A stretch of DNA of 6,974 nucleotides from an uncultured Erysipelotrichaceae bacterium (GTDB lineage Bacteria > Bacillota_I > Bacilli_A > Erysipelotrichales > Erysipelotrichaceae). The DNA lies in assembly GCA_900319505.1 (NCBI GenBank), contig ONOV01000021.1, forward strand, positions 1 to 6,974. Reading direction: 5' to 3'. The notes under the pieces are model-generated. The model saw nothing but the letters and a program-made list of their open reading frames with translations. It made no database searches and had not been told where the DNA came from. How positions within the stretch are numbered: position 1 is the stretch's first letter; every line of letters begins with the position of its first letter. The position numbers were made by a program, and so were the translations under genes. Positions 1 through 6,345 of the stretch are shown in pieces.

Positions 1-569
1 AAGAAGCTGAAAAGAAAACAGAGGAAAAGACCTCGATCGGGAAAGAGCTGCTGCTTTTTCTGCGTGATATTGTCATTGCGATGGCAGTTGTATTTGTTGT
101 CTTCCACTGTATTATAAGACCGGTGGAAGTCATCGGTTCCAGTATGTATCCGACCCTGCAGGATAAGGAGTATGGAATTTCCGATGTGATCGGGACAAAG
201 CTGGGGTCGATTGACCGGTTTGATATTGTGATTGTGCATCTTGAAGAGAAGAATGAATATATTGTCAAGCGTGTCATCGGTCTGCCGGGCGAGACAGTCA
301 GCTATAAGGACGGCCAGCTGTATATCAATGGCAAGGCCATGGATGAGCCATTTCTGAACCAGGACTATGTGAATACATATGAAGATGGTACCTTCATGAG
401 TGATGTGGATCCGATTACCCTGGGCGATGATGAATACTTCTGCCTGGGTGATAACCGGCCGCACTCCAGCGATTCACGCTATTATGGCCCTTTCAAGAAG
501 GACGATATCATTGCCAAGGGTGTTGTGGTGATTTATCCGTTCAATAAGGCAGGCGTGCGTTCATGGTAA
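1..569 (+). CDS. lepB: Type I signal peptidase LepB/SipS (5' partial)
   Basis: Membrane-bound serine protease that removes signal peptides from exported preproteins on the outer face of the cytoplasmic membrane. The frame is open to the left edge (first whole codon at 3), so the true start lies outside the window. The ATG at 81 is internal, because it falls inside the single transmembrane segment (about 69-116). Before that segment is a cytoplasmic Lys/Glu-rich stretch (EAEKKTEEKTSIGKE). Seen after it are box B GSSMYPTL with the catalytic Ser codon at 141-143, the box D KRVIGLPGE with the catalytic general-base Lys at 267-269, and box E GDNRPHSSDSRYYGP near the end. This is the complete Ser/Lys dyad set of the Gram-positive S26 family, with a compact extracellular domain. 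The stop overlaps the rbgA start by 7 nt. In several Bacillota lepB sits between rplS and rbgA, so rplS may lie just upstream (inference). Confidence 0.95.
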   Translation, partial: EAEKKTEEKTSIGKELLLFLRDIVIAMAVVFVVFHCIIRPVEVIGSSMYPTLQDKEYGISDVIGTKLGSIDRFDIVIVHLEEKNEYIVKRVIGLPGETVSYKDGQLYINGKAMDEPFLNQDYVNTYEDGTFMSDVDPITLGDDEYFCLGDNRPHSSDSRYYGPFKKDDIIAKGVVVIYPFNKAGVRSW

Positions 570-1429
570 AAGTACAGTGGTATCCCGGACACATGGAGAA
601 GGCAAGAAGACAGATGAATGAAAGACTCAGGGCAGTCGATCTCATCATCGAAGTCAGAGATGCCCGTATTCCCCGTGCTTCCCGCAATCCATTGCTCAAT
701 GAAATGGCATCAGACAAACCAAGGCTGATTGTGCTTGGCAAGTGTGATCTGGCGGATCCGGAAGAAACGGATCAGTGGCTTCATACCCTGTCTTCAGATG
801 GAAACAGGGCAATTGCCCTGGACATCCAGCATGATAACAATGCCGGCCGCAGGGTGATTCAGAACTGTCAGGTTCTGATGAAGCCGCTGAATGAGAAAAA
901 GCGTGCCAAAGGCATCCGTCCCCGGGCCGCAAGAGCCATGATTGTCGGGGTGCCGAATGCCGGCAAATCAACGCTTATCAATAAAATAGCCGGCCATAAC
1001 ATTGTCAAGGCTGCCGATACGCCTGGTGTAACCCGGTCGCTGACCTGGATTCATGCGGGTAATTCACTTGATCTTCTGGATACGCCTGGGGTGCTCTGGC
1101 CGAAGTTTGAAGATGAGAAGACCGGAAGCCTGCTGGCGGCATGCGGTGCCATCAATGAAAATATTCTTGATCTGAAGAGTATTGCCATGGATACGATCCA
1201 TGCCATTCAGGATCTGTATCCCGGGGTGCTTGAAGCGGAATATGAAAGCGGAGCGGTCAATCCCAACGGGATGCTCAAGGCAATTGCAGCGAAAAGACAT
1301 CTTCTTCTGGAAGAAGATAAACCTGATACAAAACGGGCTGCCTCTCTTTTTCTGCATGAGTTCAGAAAGGCAAAGCTCGGCCGCTTCACACTGGAGAGAT
1401 GCGATGAAGAAAGTCAGAAAAGTCTGTGA
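563..1429 (+). CDS. rbgA: Ribosome biogenesis GTPase RbgA/YlqF
   Basis: Circularly permuted GTPase needed for a late step of 50S subunit assembly in Bacillota; it acts on the large-subunit precursor in the cytoplasm. The 288-aa product is close to the B. subtilis protein in length and opens with the family signature WYPGHMEKARR. G motifs come in the permuted order: G4 at residues 59-62, G1 P-loop GVPNAGKST at 129-137, G2 Thr157 within DTPGVTRS, and G3 DTPG at 173-176 followed by LWPKFED. A C-terminal helical RNA-binding region closes it, ending around KLGRFTLE. The G4 motif reads GKCD, not NKxD, so the Asn that normally contacts guanine is Gly. The start at 563 overlaps the end of lepB by 7 nt, with a weak AAGGCAGG about 9 nt upstream, which suggests translational coupling. 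Family assignment is secure; the effect of the G4 change is unknown. Confidence 0.97.
   Translation: MVKVQWYPGHMEKARRQMNERLRAVDLIIEVRDARIPRASRNPLLNEMASDKPRLIVLGKCDLADPEETDQWLHTLSSDGNRAIALDIQHDNNAGRRVIQNCQVLMKPLNEKKRAKGIRPRAARAMIVGVPNAGKSTLINKIAGHNIVKAADTPGVTRSLTWIHAGNSLDLLDTPGVLWPKFEDEKTGSLLAACGAINENILDLKSIAMDTIHAIQDLYPGVLEAEYESGAVNPNGMLKAIAAKRHLLLEEDKPDTKRAASLFLHEFRKAKLGRFTLERCDEESQKSL
1393..1398 (+). promoter_or_regulatory. Ribosome binding site of rnhB
   Basis: GGAGAG lies 5 nt before the ATG at 1404 and inside the 3' end of rbgA. It supports starting rnhB at 1404 rather than at the far upstream in-frame ATG at 1182. Confidence 0.7.
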
Positions 1430-2033
1430 GAATACGTTTGAAAAAGAAGCGTGGGCACAGGGAAAATATATCTGCGGACTGGATGAAGCAGGCCGGGGAC
1501 CGCTGGCCGGACCTTTATCTGTAGCGGCTGTGGTGTTTCCGATCGGCTATGTCAATGAAGACATCTATGACTCCAAGGCCTTGAGTGAAAAGAAAAGAGA
1601 AGCGCTGTACAGCGTTATTATGAAAGATGCACTGTGGTTTGAGATCATGGAAGTATCCCGTGAGGATATTGATTTCTGCAATATCTATCGGGCGGATCAG
1701 ACTGCCATGACGCGTCTGAGTGACAATGCTCCGGCTGATCTGATTCTGACAGATGCCATGAAACTGCCGGAATCAGAAAAACAGGTCACGGATATCATCA
1801 AAGGTGATCAGAAAAGCATTTCCATTGCGGCCGCTTCGATCCTGGCAAAGGTAACCCGGGATCACATCATGAAAGCCTATGATGAGATGTATCCGGGCTA
1901 TGGTTTTGCCCGCAATAAGGGCTATGGTACAAAAGAACATCTGGCGGCCATTGATGAGCTTGGCATTACACCGATTCACCGCCGTTCCTTTGCGCCGGTA
2001 TCCCACGTTCAGCTGAAACTGGATCTTTTTTAG
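1404..2033 (+). CDS. rnhB: Ribonuclease HII
   Basis: Metal-dependent endonuclease that nicks RNA in RNA-DNA hybrids, including single ribonucleotides misincorporated into DNA, and so starts ribonucleotide excision repair. The 209-aa protein has the RNase HII motif GLDEAGRGPLAGP at residues 25-37 (Asp27 and Glu28 metal ligands), Asp117 in LILTDAMKLP, the conserved KGDQKSISIAAASILAKVTRD, and Asp153 as the last acidic ligand. The YPGYGFARNKGYGTKEH block and HRRSFAPV follow. The ATG at 1404 is chosen because GGAGAG lies 5 nt upstream and the protein starts just before the catalytic fold; the same frame stays open back to 1182 but would only read through rbgA. It overlaps rbgA by 26 nt, as expected for a coupled pair. 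The C-terminus, QLKLDLF, resembles a sliding-clamp-binding peptide. The last codons form part of a terminator-like hairpin. Confidence 0.97.
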   Translation: MKKVRKVCENTFEKEAWAQGKYICGLDEAGRGPLAGPLSVAAVVFPIGYVNEDIYDSKALSEKKREALYSVIMKDALWFEIMEVSREDIDFCNIYRADQTAMTRLSDNAPADLILTDAMKLPESEKQVTDIIKGDQKSISIAAASILAKVTRDHIMKAYDEMYPGYGFARNKGYGTKEHLAAIDELGITPIHRRSFAPVSHVQLKLDLF

Positions 2034-2050
2034 GGGAGATCCGGTTTTTT
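2019..2050 (+). terminator. Intrinsic terminator overlapping the end of rnhB
   Basis: CTGGATCT (2019-2026) pairs with AGATCCGG (2037-2044), giving 8 bp with one G-T pair around a 10-nt loop, directly followed by TTTTTT (2045-2050). AAA at 2016-2018 could extend the stem into the T tract. The left arm is the last rnhB codons and the TAG stop sits in the loop. It would separate lepB-rbgA-rnhB from dprA, perhaps only partially. Called by eye, without a folding calculation. Confidence 0.6.
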
Positions 2051-2066
2051 CGTTGTATATGTATGC

Positions 2067-2072
2067 AGGAGG
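2067..2072 (+). promoter_or_regulatory. Ribosome binding site of dprA
   Basis: A perfect AGGAGG with an 8-nt spacer to the ATG at 2081. It decides the start: the in-frame ATG at 2063 lies upstream of this site and has no Shine-Dalgarno of its own. Confidence 0.85.
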
Positions 2073-2080
2073 TAATCAGG

Positions 2081-2821
2081 ATGAAACCGGAAGAACTTGC
2101 ATCGCTTGCCTGCCTGTATCAGGGAAACTGGAACCGTATTCACACACATCTGATCACACAGAGGAAAATTGAAATCATCCCGGTAGAAGAACCGTATATC
2201 ACGTGTCTTGATGCATTGTATCCTGCCTGTTTGAAAGAGCTTGAATGTCCGCCTTATGTACTGTTCTGCCGCGGTAATCCGGCTTTATTAAAGAAAAGGA
2301 TGATCACGATTGTGGGCAGCCGTGAGCTGACTCTTGAAGGGGCATGTATCACAGAAGAGATCACTGCTGTTCTGGCGGAAAAGTACGTTATTGTTTCAGG
2401 AATGGCCAGAGGGGCGGACGGCATCAGCCACCGCACCGCCCTGGCGCATGGCGGCCATACGATCGGGGTGTGCGGACATGGACTGGATACGGTGTATCCG
2501 AAAGAAAACAGAGATCTCTATCAGCAGATGGAAAAGACGGATCTCATATTGTCGGAATATCCTGTACATACGCCGATTGCCCGCTGCCATTTTCCCTGGC
2601 GCAACCGGATTCTGGCTGCTCTTGGAGAAGCATTGATTGTAACCCAGGCCAAAGTGAAAAGCGGCACCATGCATACGGTGGCAGAGGCGCTGAAGCTTGG
2701 CAGGGACATCTACTGTGTACCGTATCCCTTTGGCTCAAAGGAGGGTTCCGGCTGTAATCTTCTGATCCAGGAAGGGGCGGATATGCTGTATGACACAGAG
2801 CGCGTGAAGGATCTGCTGTGA
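2081..2821 (+). CDS. dprA: DNA-processing protein DprA/Smf, short form
   Basis: DprA binds incoming single-stranded DNA during natural transformation and loads RecA; it is also widespread in bacteria not known to be competent. The 246-aa product carries the Rossmann-like core: ITIVGSRELT at residues 75-84, SGMARGADGISH at 106-117, GHGLDTVYPKEN at 132-143, SEYP at 158-161, FPWRNRI at 171-177, KSGTMHT at 193-199, and GCNLLIQEGADML near the end. Only about 70 residues precede the VGSR motif, and the protein stops right after the core, so the C-terminal winged-helix domain found in many DprA proteins is absent and any N-terminal SAM-like domain is reduced at best. The usual VPG before the final part of the core reads VPYP. 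It stands 47 nt after rnhB and 81 nt before topA with its own strong ribosome binding site. The family is secure; a role in competence cannot be judged from this window. Confidence 0.95.
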   Translation: MKPEELASLACLYQGNWNRIHTHLITQRKIEIIPVEEPYITCLDALYPACLKELECPPYVLFCRGNPALLKKRMITIVGSRELTLEGACITEEITAVLAEKYVIVSGMARGADGISHRTALAHGGHTIGVCGHGLDTVYPKENRDLYQQMEKTDLILSEYPVHTPIARCHFPWRNRILAALGEALIVTQAKVKSGTMHTVAEALKLGRDIYCVPYPFGSKEGSGCNLLIQEGADMLYDTERVKDLL

Positions 2822-2831
2822 GGGATGTTTA

Positions 2832-2860
2832 TTGAATTTGCCATTTTTTTAGTGTATGGT
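2832..2860 (+). promoter_or_regulatory. Candidate sigma-A promoter for topA-trmFO-xerC
   Basis: In the dprA-topA gap, TTGAAT (2832-2837) and TATGGT (2855-2860) are 17 nt apart. Each matches the consensus at 4 of 6 positions, and the spacer holds a T7 run. Transcription would start near 2867, leaving a leader of about 36 nt before topA. A weak match, supported mainly by its position in the longest gap of the window. Confidence 0.35.
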
Positions 2861-2891
2861 AAGCCTTGTTCATTTGTAAGAAGAAAAGAAA

Positions 2892-2897
2892 GGGAGG
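2892..2897 (+). promoter_or_regulatory. Ribosome binding site of topA
   Basis: GGGAGG lies 5 nt before the ATG at 2903. It fixes the topA start there, where the protein begins with the family-typical [16 protein letters not shown], rather than at the in-frame ATG at 2825, which has no usable ribosome binding site. Confidence 0.85.
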
Positions 2898-2902
2898 ACG
2901 GC

Positions 2903-5044
2903 ATGAAGAATTTAGTCATTGTTGAGTCACCGGCAAAGTCCAAGACAATCGGAAAATACCTGGGACCTGACTATACCGTTGTATCCAGTAAAGGACATAT
3001 CCGCGACCTTGCCATCAAAGGCAAAGAAGGCCTCGGTGTTGATATTGAAGATCATTTCAGGCCTACGTATGAGATTTCCAAGGATAAGACAGATATTGTG
3101 GCTGATCTCAGAAAAGAAGCGAAAAAAGCAGATTATGTTTATCTGGCAACCGACCCCGATCGTGAGGGAGAGGCCATCAGCTGGCATCTGTCCCAGGTGC
3201 TTGATCTGCCCGAAGATGCTGAAGACCGCGTCACTTTCCATGAAATCACAAAGAATGCCGTCAGGGATGCATTCCAGCAGCCCCGTGCCATTGATATGAA
3301 CCTGGTCCATTCCCAGGAGACCCGCCGCATTCTTGACCGCATCATCGGCTTCAAGCTTTCCAAGCTGCTCAAGACCAAGATCAAATCAAAATCAGCCGGC
3401 CGTGTACAGTCGGTTGCTCTCAAGCTCATCGTGGAAAGAGAACGTGAAATCCAGGCTTTCAAACCGCAGGAATACTGGACCATTGATGCCGTATTTACCA
3501 AAGACGGAAAGGACTTCAAGGCATCTTTGGCAAGGGTGGATGGAAAGAAAGCGGAAATCCACTCCCAGCAGGAAGCGGAGGCGGTCTATAACCGCTGCAA
3601 CGGTCTGTTCAATGTGACGGCGATCAAGGCCGGTACCAGAAGCCGCAGCCAGCCGCTGCCTTTCATCACTTCCACGCTCCAGCAGGAAGCTTCACAGAAG
3701 CTCGGCTTTGCGGCCAAGCGGACCATGTCCATTGCCCAGCGCCTGTATGAAGGCATTGATGTCGGCAATGGTCAGGAAGGTCTGATCACCTACATGCGTA
3801 CCGACAGTACAAGACTTTCCAATGTCTATATCCAGGCTGCCCGCGGGGTGATTGAACAGGAATACGGTAAGCAGTATCTCGGCTATTACCATGCCAAAAA
3901 TGATGCCAATGCCCAGGACGCACATGAAGCTATCCGTCCTACCAGCGTTGCCAATACGCCGGAAAAGCTCAAGCCCTATCTGAGTCAGGAACAGTATAAG
4001 CTCTATAAGATGATCTACAGTCGGGCCATGGCTTCCTTAATGGCAAAGGCTGAGTTTGATACGATGGCATTGACGCTCAGCCGGGATGGCTGTGACTTTA
4101 CAGCCAGCGGCTCCCGCCTGAAGTTTGACGGTTTTCTGAAGGTTTATGGCGCCTATGATACCCGAAAGGAAGATGAAATTCTGCCTGCTTTAAGTGAAGG
4201 CGAAGAAATGCTGCCGAAGGATCTCAAATCCAACCAGCACTTCACCGAACCGCCGGCACGATACACCGAAGCCAAGCTCATCAAAGCCATGGAAGAAGAG
4301 GGCATCGGCCGTCCTTCTACCTATGCCATGATCATCGATACCATCCAGGCAAGAGGGTATGTCACGCTGGAGAGGGCATCGGAAAAGACCAGAACAAGAG
4401 TATTCAGGCCGACCGACCAGGGTGTTCTGACCTGTGAGAAACTGGATGAATTCTTCTCAGGCATTATCAATGTCAAATATACCGCCCAGATGGAAAGCGA
4501 GCTGGATGAGATTGCCGAAGGCAGGTCACAGGAAGAAGAAACCCTGCAGGCATTCTGGAATAAATTCAATCCGCTCTTACAGAAAGCCTATGAAGGCATG
4601 GAGAAGATCCAGCCGGAGAAGGTCGGTGAGAAGTGTCCGGTATGCGGCGGAGAGCTGGTATACCGGACCAGCCGCTATGGCAAGTTCATCTCCTGTGAGA
4701 ATTTCCCCAAGTGTTCCTATAAGCGCGCCATCAATGCAGATAAGGAAAAGCCTGAGCCGATCGGAAGGCAGTGTCCGGACTGCGGTGGCGAGTTAGTCAA
4801 ACGTAAGAACCGTTATGGTTCCTATTTCATTGGATGTGCCAACTACCCCAAGTGCCATTACATGGAAAATCTGGAAGGACAGCGCATCTATGCCAAGGCT
4901 GACCGTCAGGCAGCGAAGAAAACAGAAAAGAAGACTGCGGTGAAAAAGACAGCCGCAAAGAAGACCACGGCAAAGAAGACGGCCGCAAAGAAAACAACAG
5001 CCGCACGCAAATCACGTACGGTGAAGAAGGAGGACGCAGAATGA
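2903..5044 (+). CDS. topA: DNA topoisomerase I (type IA)
   Basis: Type IA topoisomerase that relaxes negative supercoils by cutting one strand through a 5'-phosphotyrosine link; it balances gyrase. The product is 713 aa. The TOPRIM domain opens with VIVESPAKS (Glu8) and contains the metal-binding DPDREGE at 84-90. [10 protein letters not shown] at 165-174 belongs to domain IV. The active site is [14 protein letters not shown], with Tyr297 (codon 3791-3793) as nucleophile and Arg299 beside it. HEAIRPT lies at 341-347 and [11 protein letters not shown] at 465-475. Two C4 zinc-finger modules follow: Cys578/581/598/604 and Cys624/627/645/651. From about 672 to the end is a lysine-rich, low-complexity tail built of KKTxA units, which should bind DNA non-specifically. 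The gene has its own ribosome binding site and perhaps its own promoter, and its stop shares ATGA with the trmFO start, so the two are likely translationally coupled. Confidence 0.98.
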   Translation: MKNLVIVESPAKSKTIGKYLGPDYTVVSSKGHIRDLAIKGKEGLGVDIEDHFRPTYEISKDKTDIVADLRKEAKKADYVYLATDPDREGEAISWHLSQVLDLPEDAEDRVTFHEITKNAVRDAFQQPRAIDMNLVHSQETRRILDRIIGFKLSKLLKTKIKSKSAGRVQSVALKLIVEREREIQAFKPQEYWTIDAVFTKDGKDFKASLARVDGKKAEIHSQQEAEAVYNRCNGLFNVTAIKAGTRSRSQPLPFITSTLQQEASQKLGFAAKRTMSIAQRLYEGIDVGNGQEGLITYMRTDSTRLSNVYIQAARGVIEQEYGKQYLGYYHAKNDANAQDAHEAIRPTSVANTPEKLKPYLSQEQYKLYKMIYSRAMASLMAKAEFDTMALTLSRDGCDFTASGSRLKFDGFLKVYGAYDTRKEDEILPALSEGEEMLPKDLKSNQHFTEPPARYTEAKLIKAMEEEGIGRPSTYAMIIDTIQARGYVTLERASEKTRTRVFRPTDQGVLTCEKLDEFFSGIINVKYTAQMESELDEIAEGRSQEEETLQAFWNKFNPLLQKAYEGMEKIQPEKVGEKCPVCGGELVYRTSRYGKFISCENFPKCSYKRAINADKEKPEPIGRQCPDCGGELVKRKNRYGSYFIGCANYPKCHYMENLEGQRIYAKADRQAAKKTEKKTAVKKTAAKKTTAKKTAAKKTTAARKSRTVKKEDAE
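4928..5002 (+). repeat. 15-bp tandem repeats coding for the TopA tail
   Basis: Five consecutive in-frame 15-bp units encode [20 protein letters not shown] and KKTTA (TopA residues 676-700). Unit sequences differ mainly at third positions, so the repeat is kept at the protein level more than at the DNA level. Unit number is a multiple-of-three change and could vary without breaking the frame. Confidence 0.85.
5027..5033 (+). promoter_or_regulatory. Ribosome binding site of trmFO
   Basis: AAGGAGG, 7 nt before the ATG at 5041, lies inside the last codons of topA. It is a near-perfect site that allows independent initiation on the shared mRNA. Confidence 0.85.
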
Positions 5045-6345
5045 TAGAAGCCAGCGTTATCGGAGCCGGACTTGCCGGCTGTGAAGCAGCGTATCAGCTG
5101 GCGGAAAGAGGCATTCATGTCACGCTGTATGAGATGAAGCCGCAAAAGCAGTCCGCTGCCCATCATTTCAAGGATGAGTTTGCGGAACTGGTGTGTTCCA
5201 ATTCACTGCGCTCAGATGCTTTGACCAATGCGGTTGGATTATTAAAGGAAGAAATGCGGACGATCGGCTCTGTCATCATGCGGGCAGCAGATGCCAACCG
5301 GGTGCCGGCCGGCTCTTCTCTGGCCGTGGATCGCCATGGCTTTGCAGAAGCTGTGACAGAGGCGATGAAAAACCATCCCAATATCACGATTGTCCATGAA
5401 GAAGTGACGGAAATACCGGCCGGTCCCTGTGTGATTGCGACCGGGCCGCTTTCCAGTGACGCTATGGTACAGGCAATCGGAAAGCTGATTGACAACAAGT
5501 ACTGCTATTTCTTTGATGCGGCGGCACCGATTGTCACAGGTGAATCCATTGACTTTACCAGGGCTTACCGCAAGAGCAGATATGACAAGGGAAGTGAAGG
5601 CGGGGATTATATCAACTGCCCGATGAATGAGGATGAGTTCAATGCGTTTTATGAAGCATTGATCACAGCCAGGACCGCTCCTGTGCATGACTTTGAGCAG
5701 GAAGTCTACTTTGAAGGCTGTATGCCTTTTGAAGTCATGGCAAAGCGGGGCAGACAGACGCTTCTGTATGGACCGATGAAGCCGGTAGGCCTGGAACATG
5801 AAGGAAAGCGCCCTTATGCGGTGGTACAGCTGAGACAGGATAATGCGGCTGCTTCCCTTTACAACATAGTGGGCTTTCAGACCCATCTTCTCTGGGGTGA
5901 ACAGAAGCGTATCCTGCAGATGATTCCGGGGCTTGAACATTGTGAGATTGTACGCTATGGCGTCATGCACAGAAACACCTACATCAATTCACCGGTTTCC
6001 CTGAAAGAGGGCTATCAGTTCAAAGACCGTGATGATCTGTTCTTTGCCGGACAGATGACCGGAGTGGAAGGCTATGTGGAAAGTGCTGCTTCAGGCATGC
6101 TGGCAGGGATCAACCTGGCCCATGTGCTGAAGAAAGAAGAGATCTGTCAGCCTGGTTCAGGTACGGTGATCGGCTCCATGGCTTATTATGTAACCCATGC
6201 GGATCCGGCCCATTTTGAACCGATGAATGCAAACTTCGGCATTGTCCATCTCAATACACCGGTGAAAAAGCATGAGCGTAAGGCTGCCTATGCCCCGCAG
6301 TCTCTTGCCATCATCCGGCAATTGAAAGAAACACATGAGCTTTGA
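5041..6345 (+). CDS. trmFO: tRNA (uracil-54-C5)-methyltransferase TrmFO, folate- and FAD-dependent
   Basis: Makes ribothymidine at position 54 of the tRNA T-loop, taking the carbon from 5,10-methylenetetrahydrofolate and the reducing power from FADH2. It replaces the SAM-dependent TrmA in many Bacillota (formerly Gid). The 434-aa protein begins with a dinucleotide-binding [15 protein letters not shown] (GxGxxG at residues 8-13) and an acidic Glu31 after the second strand. Cys52 in [10 protein letters not shown] and Cys227 in FEGCMPFE correspond to the two catalytic cysteines described for the B. subtilis enzyme. Other family blocks are [59 protein letters not shown] at 335-352 (the second FAD-binding part), and [15 protein letters not shown] near the C-terminus. 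Length and motifs are complete. It overlaps topA by 4 nt and xerC by 11 nt, a typical operon arrangement. Confidence 0.98.
   Translation: MIEASVIGAGLAGCEAAYQLAERGIHVTLYEMKPQKQSAAHHFKDEFAELVCSNSLRSDALTNAVGLLKEEMRTIGSVIMRAADANRVPAGSSLAVDRHGFAEAVTEAMKNHPNITIVHEEVTEIPAGPCVIATGPLSSDAMVQAIGKLIDNKYCYFFDAAAPIVTGESIDFTRAYRKSRYDKGSEGGDYINCPMNEDEFNAFYEALITARTAPVHDFEQEVYFEGCMPFEVMAKRGRQTLLYGPMKPVGLEHEGKRPYAVVQLRQDNAAASLYNIVGFQTHLLWGEQKRILQMIPGLEHCEIVRYGVMHRNTYINSPVSLKEGYQFKDRDDLFFAGQMTGVEGYVESAASGMLAGINLAHVLKKEEICQPGSGTVIGSMAYYVTHADPAHFEPMNANFGIVHLNTPVKKHERKAAYAPQSLAIIRQLKETHEL

Noticed and set aside
81..569. lepB starting at the ATG at 81
   Set aside because: The frame is open from the left edge, this ATG lies within the transmembrane helix, and there is no ribosome binding site before it.
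1182..1403. 74-codon N-terminal extension of RNase HII
   Set aside because: It only reads the rbgA sequence in another frame. A good ribosome binding site precedes the ATG at 1404, and the family's N-terminus fits there.
2063..2080. dprA starting at the ATG at 2063
   Set aside because: The AGGAGG lies downstream of this ATG and is correctly spaced for the ATG at 2081.
2334..2757. Alternative plus-strand frames within dprA
   Set aside because: They are shadows of the dprA frame, with arginine- and proline-rich sequence and no conserved motifs.
2844..2850. T7 run after dprA as an intrinsic terminator
   Set aside because: The preceding bases are AT-rich and form no GC-rich stem that I can find; the run fits better as promoter spacer.
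2825..2902. topA starting at 2825 with a hydrophobic leader-like peptide
   Set aside because: The purine stretch before it (AGGG) abuts the ATG with no spacer, the region looks like a promoter and leader, and the topA family begins at the [13 protein letters not shown] at 2903.
4906..5166. Minus-strand frame rich in Phe, Val and Ala that looks like a membrane protein
   Set aside because: It is the antisense of the AAG/AAA/GCC repeats in the TopA tail, so its hydrophobic look is an artefact.
5242..5970. 242-aa open frame on the minus strand
   Set aside because: It lies wholly inside trmFO, has no recognisable motifs or ribosome binding site, and trmFO is complete and conserved across the same bases.
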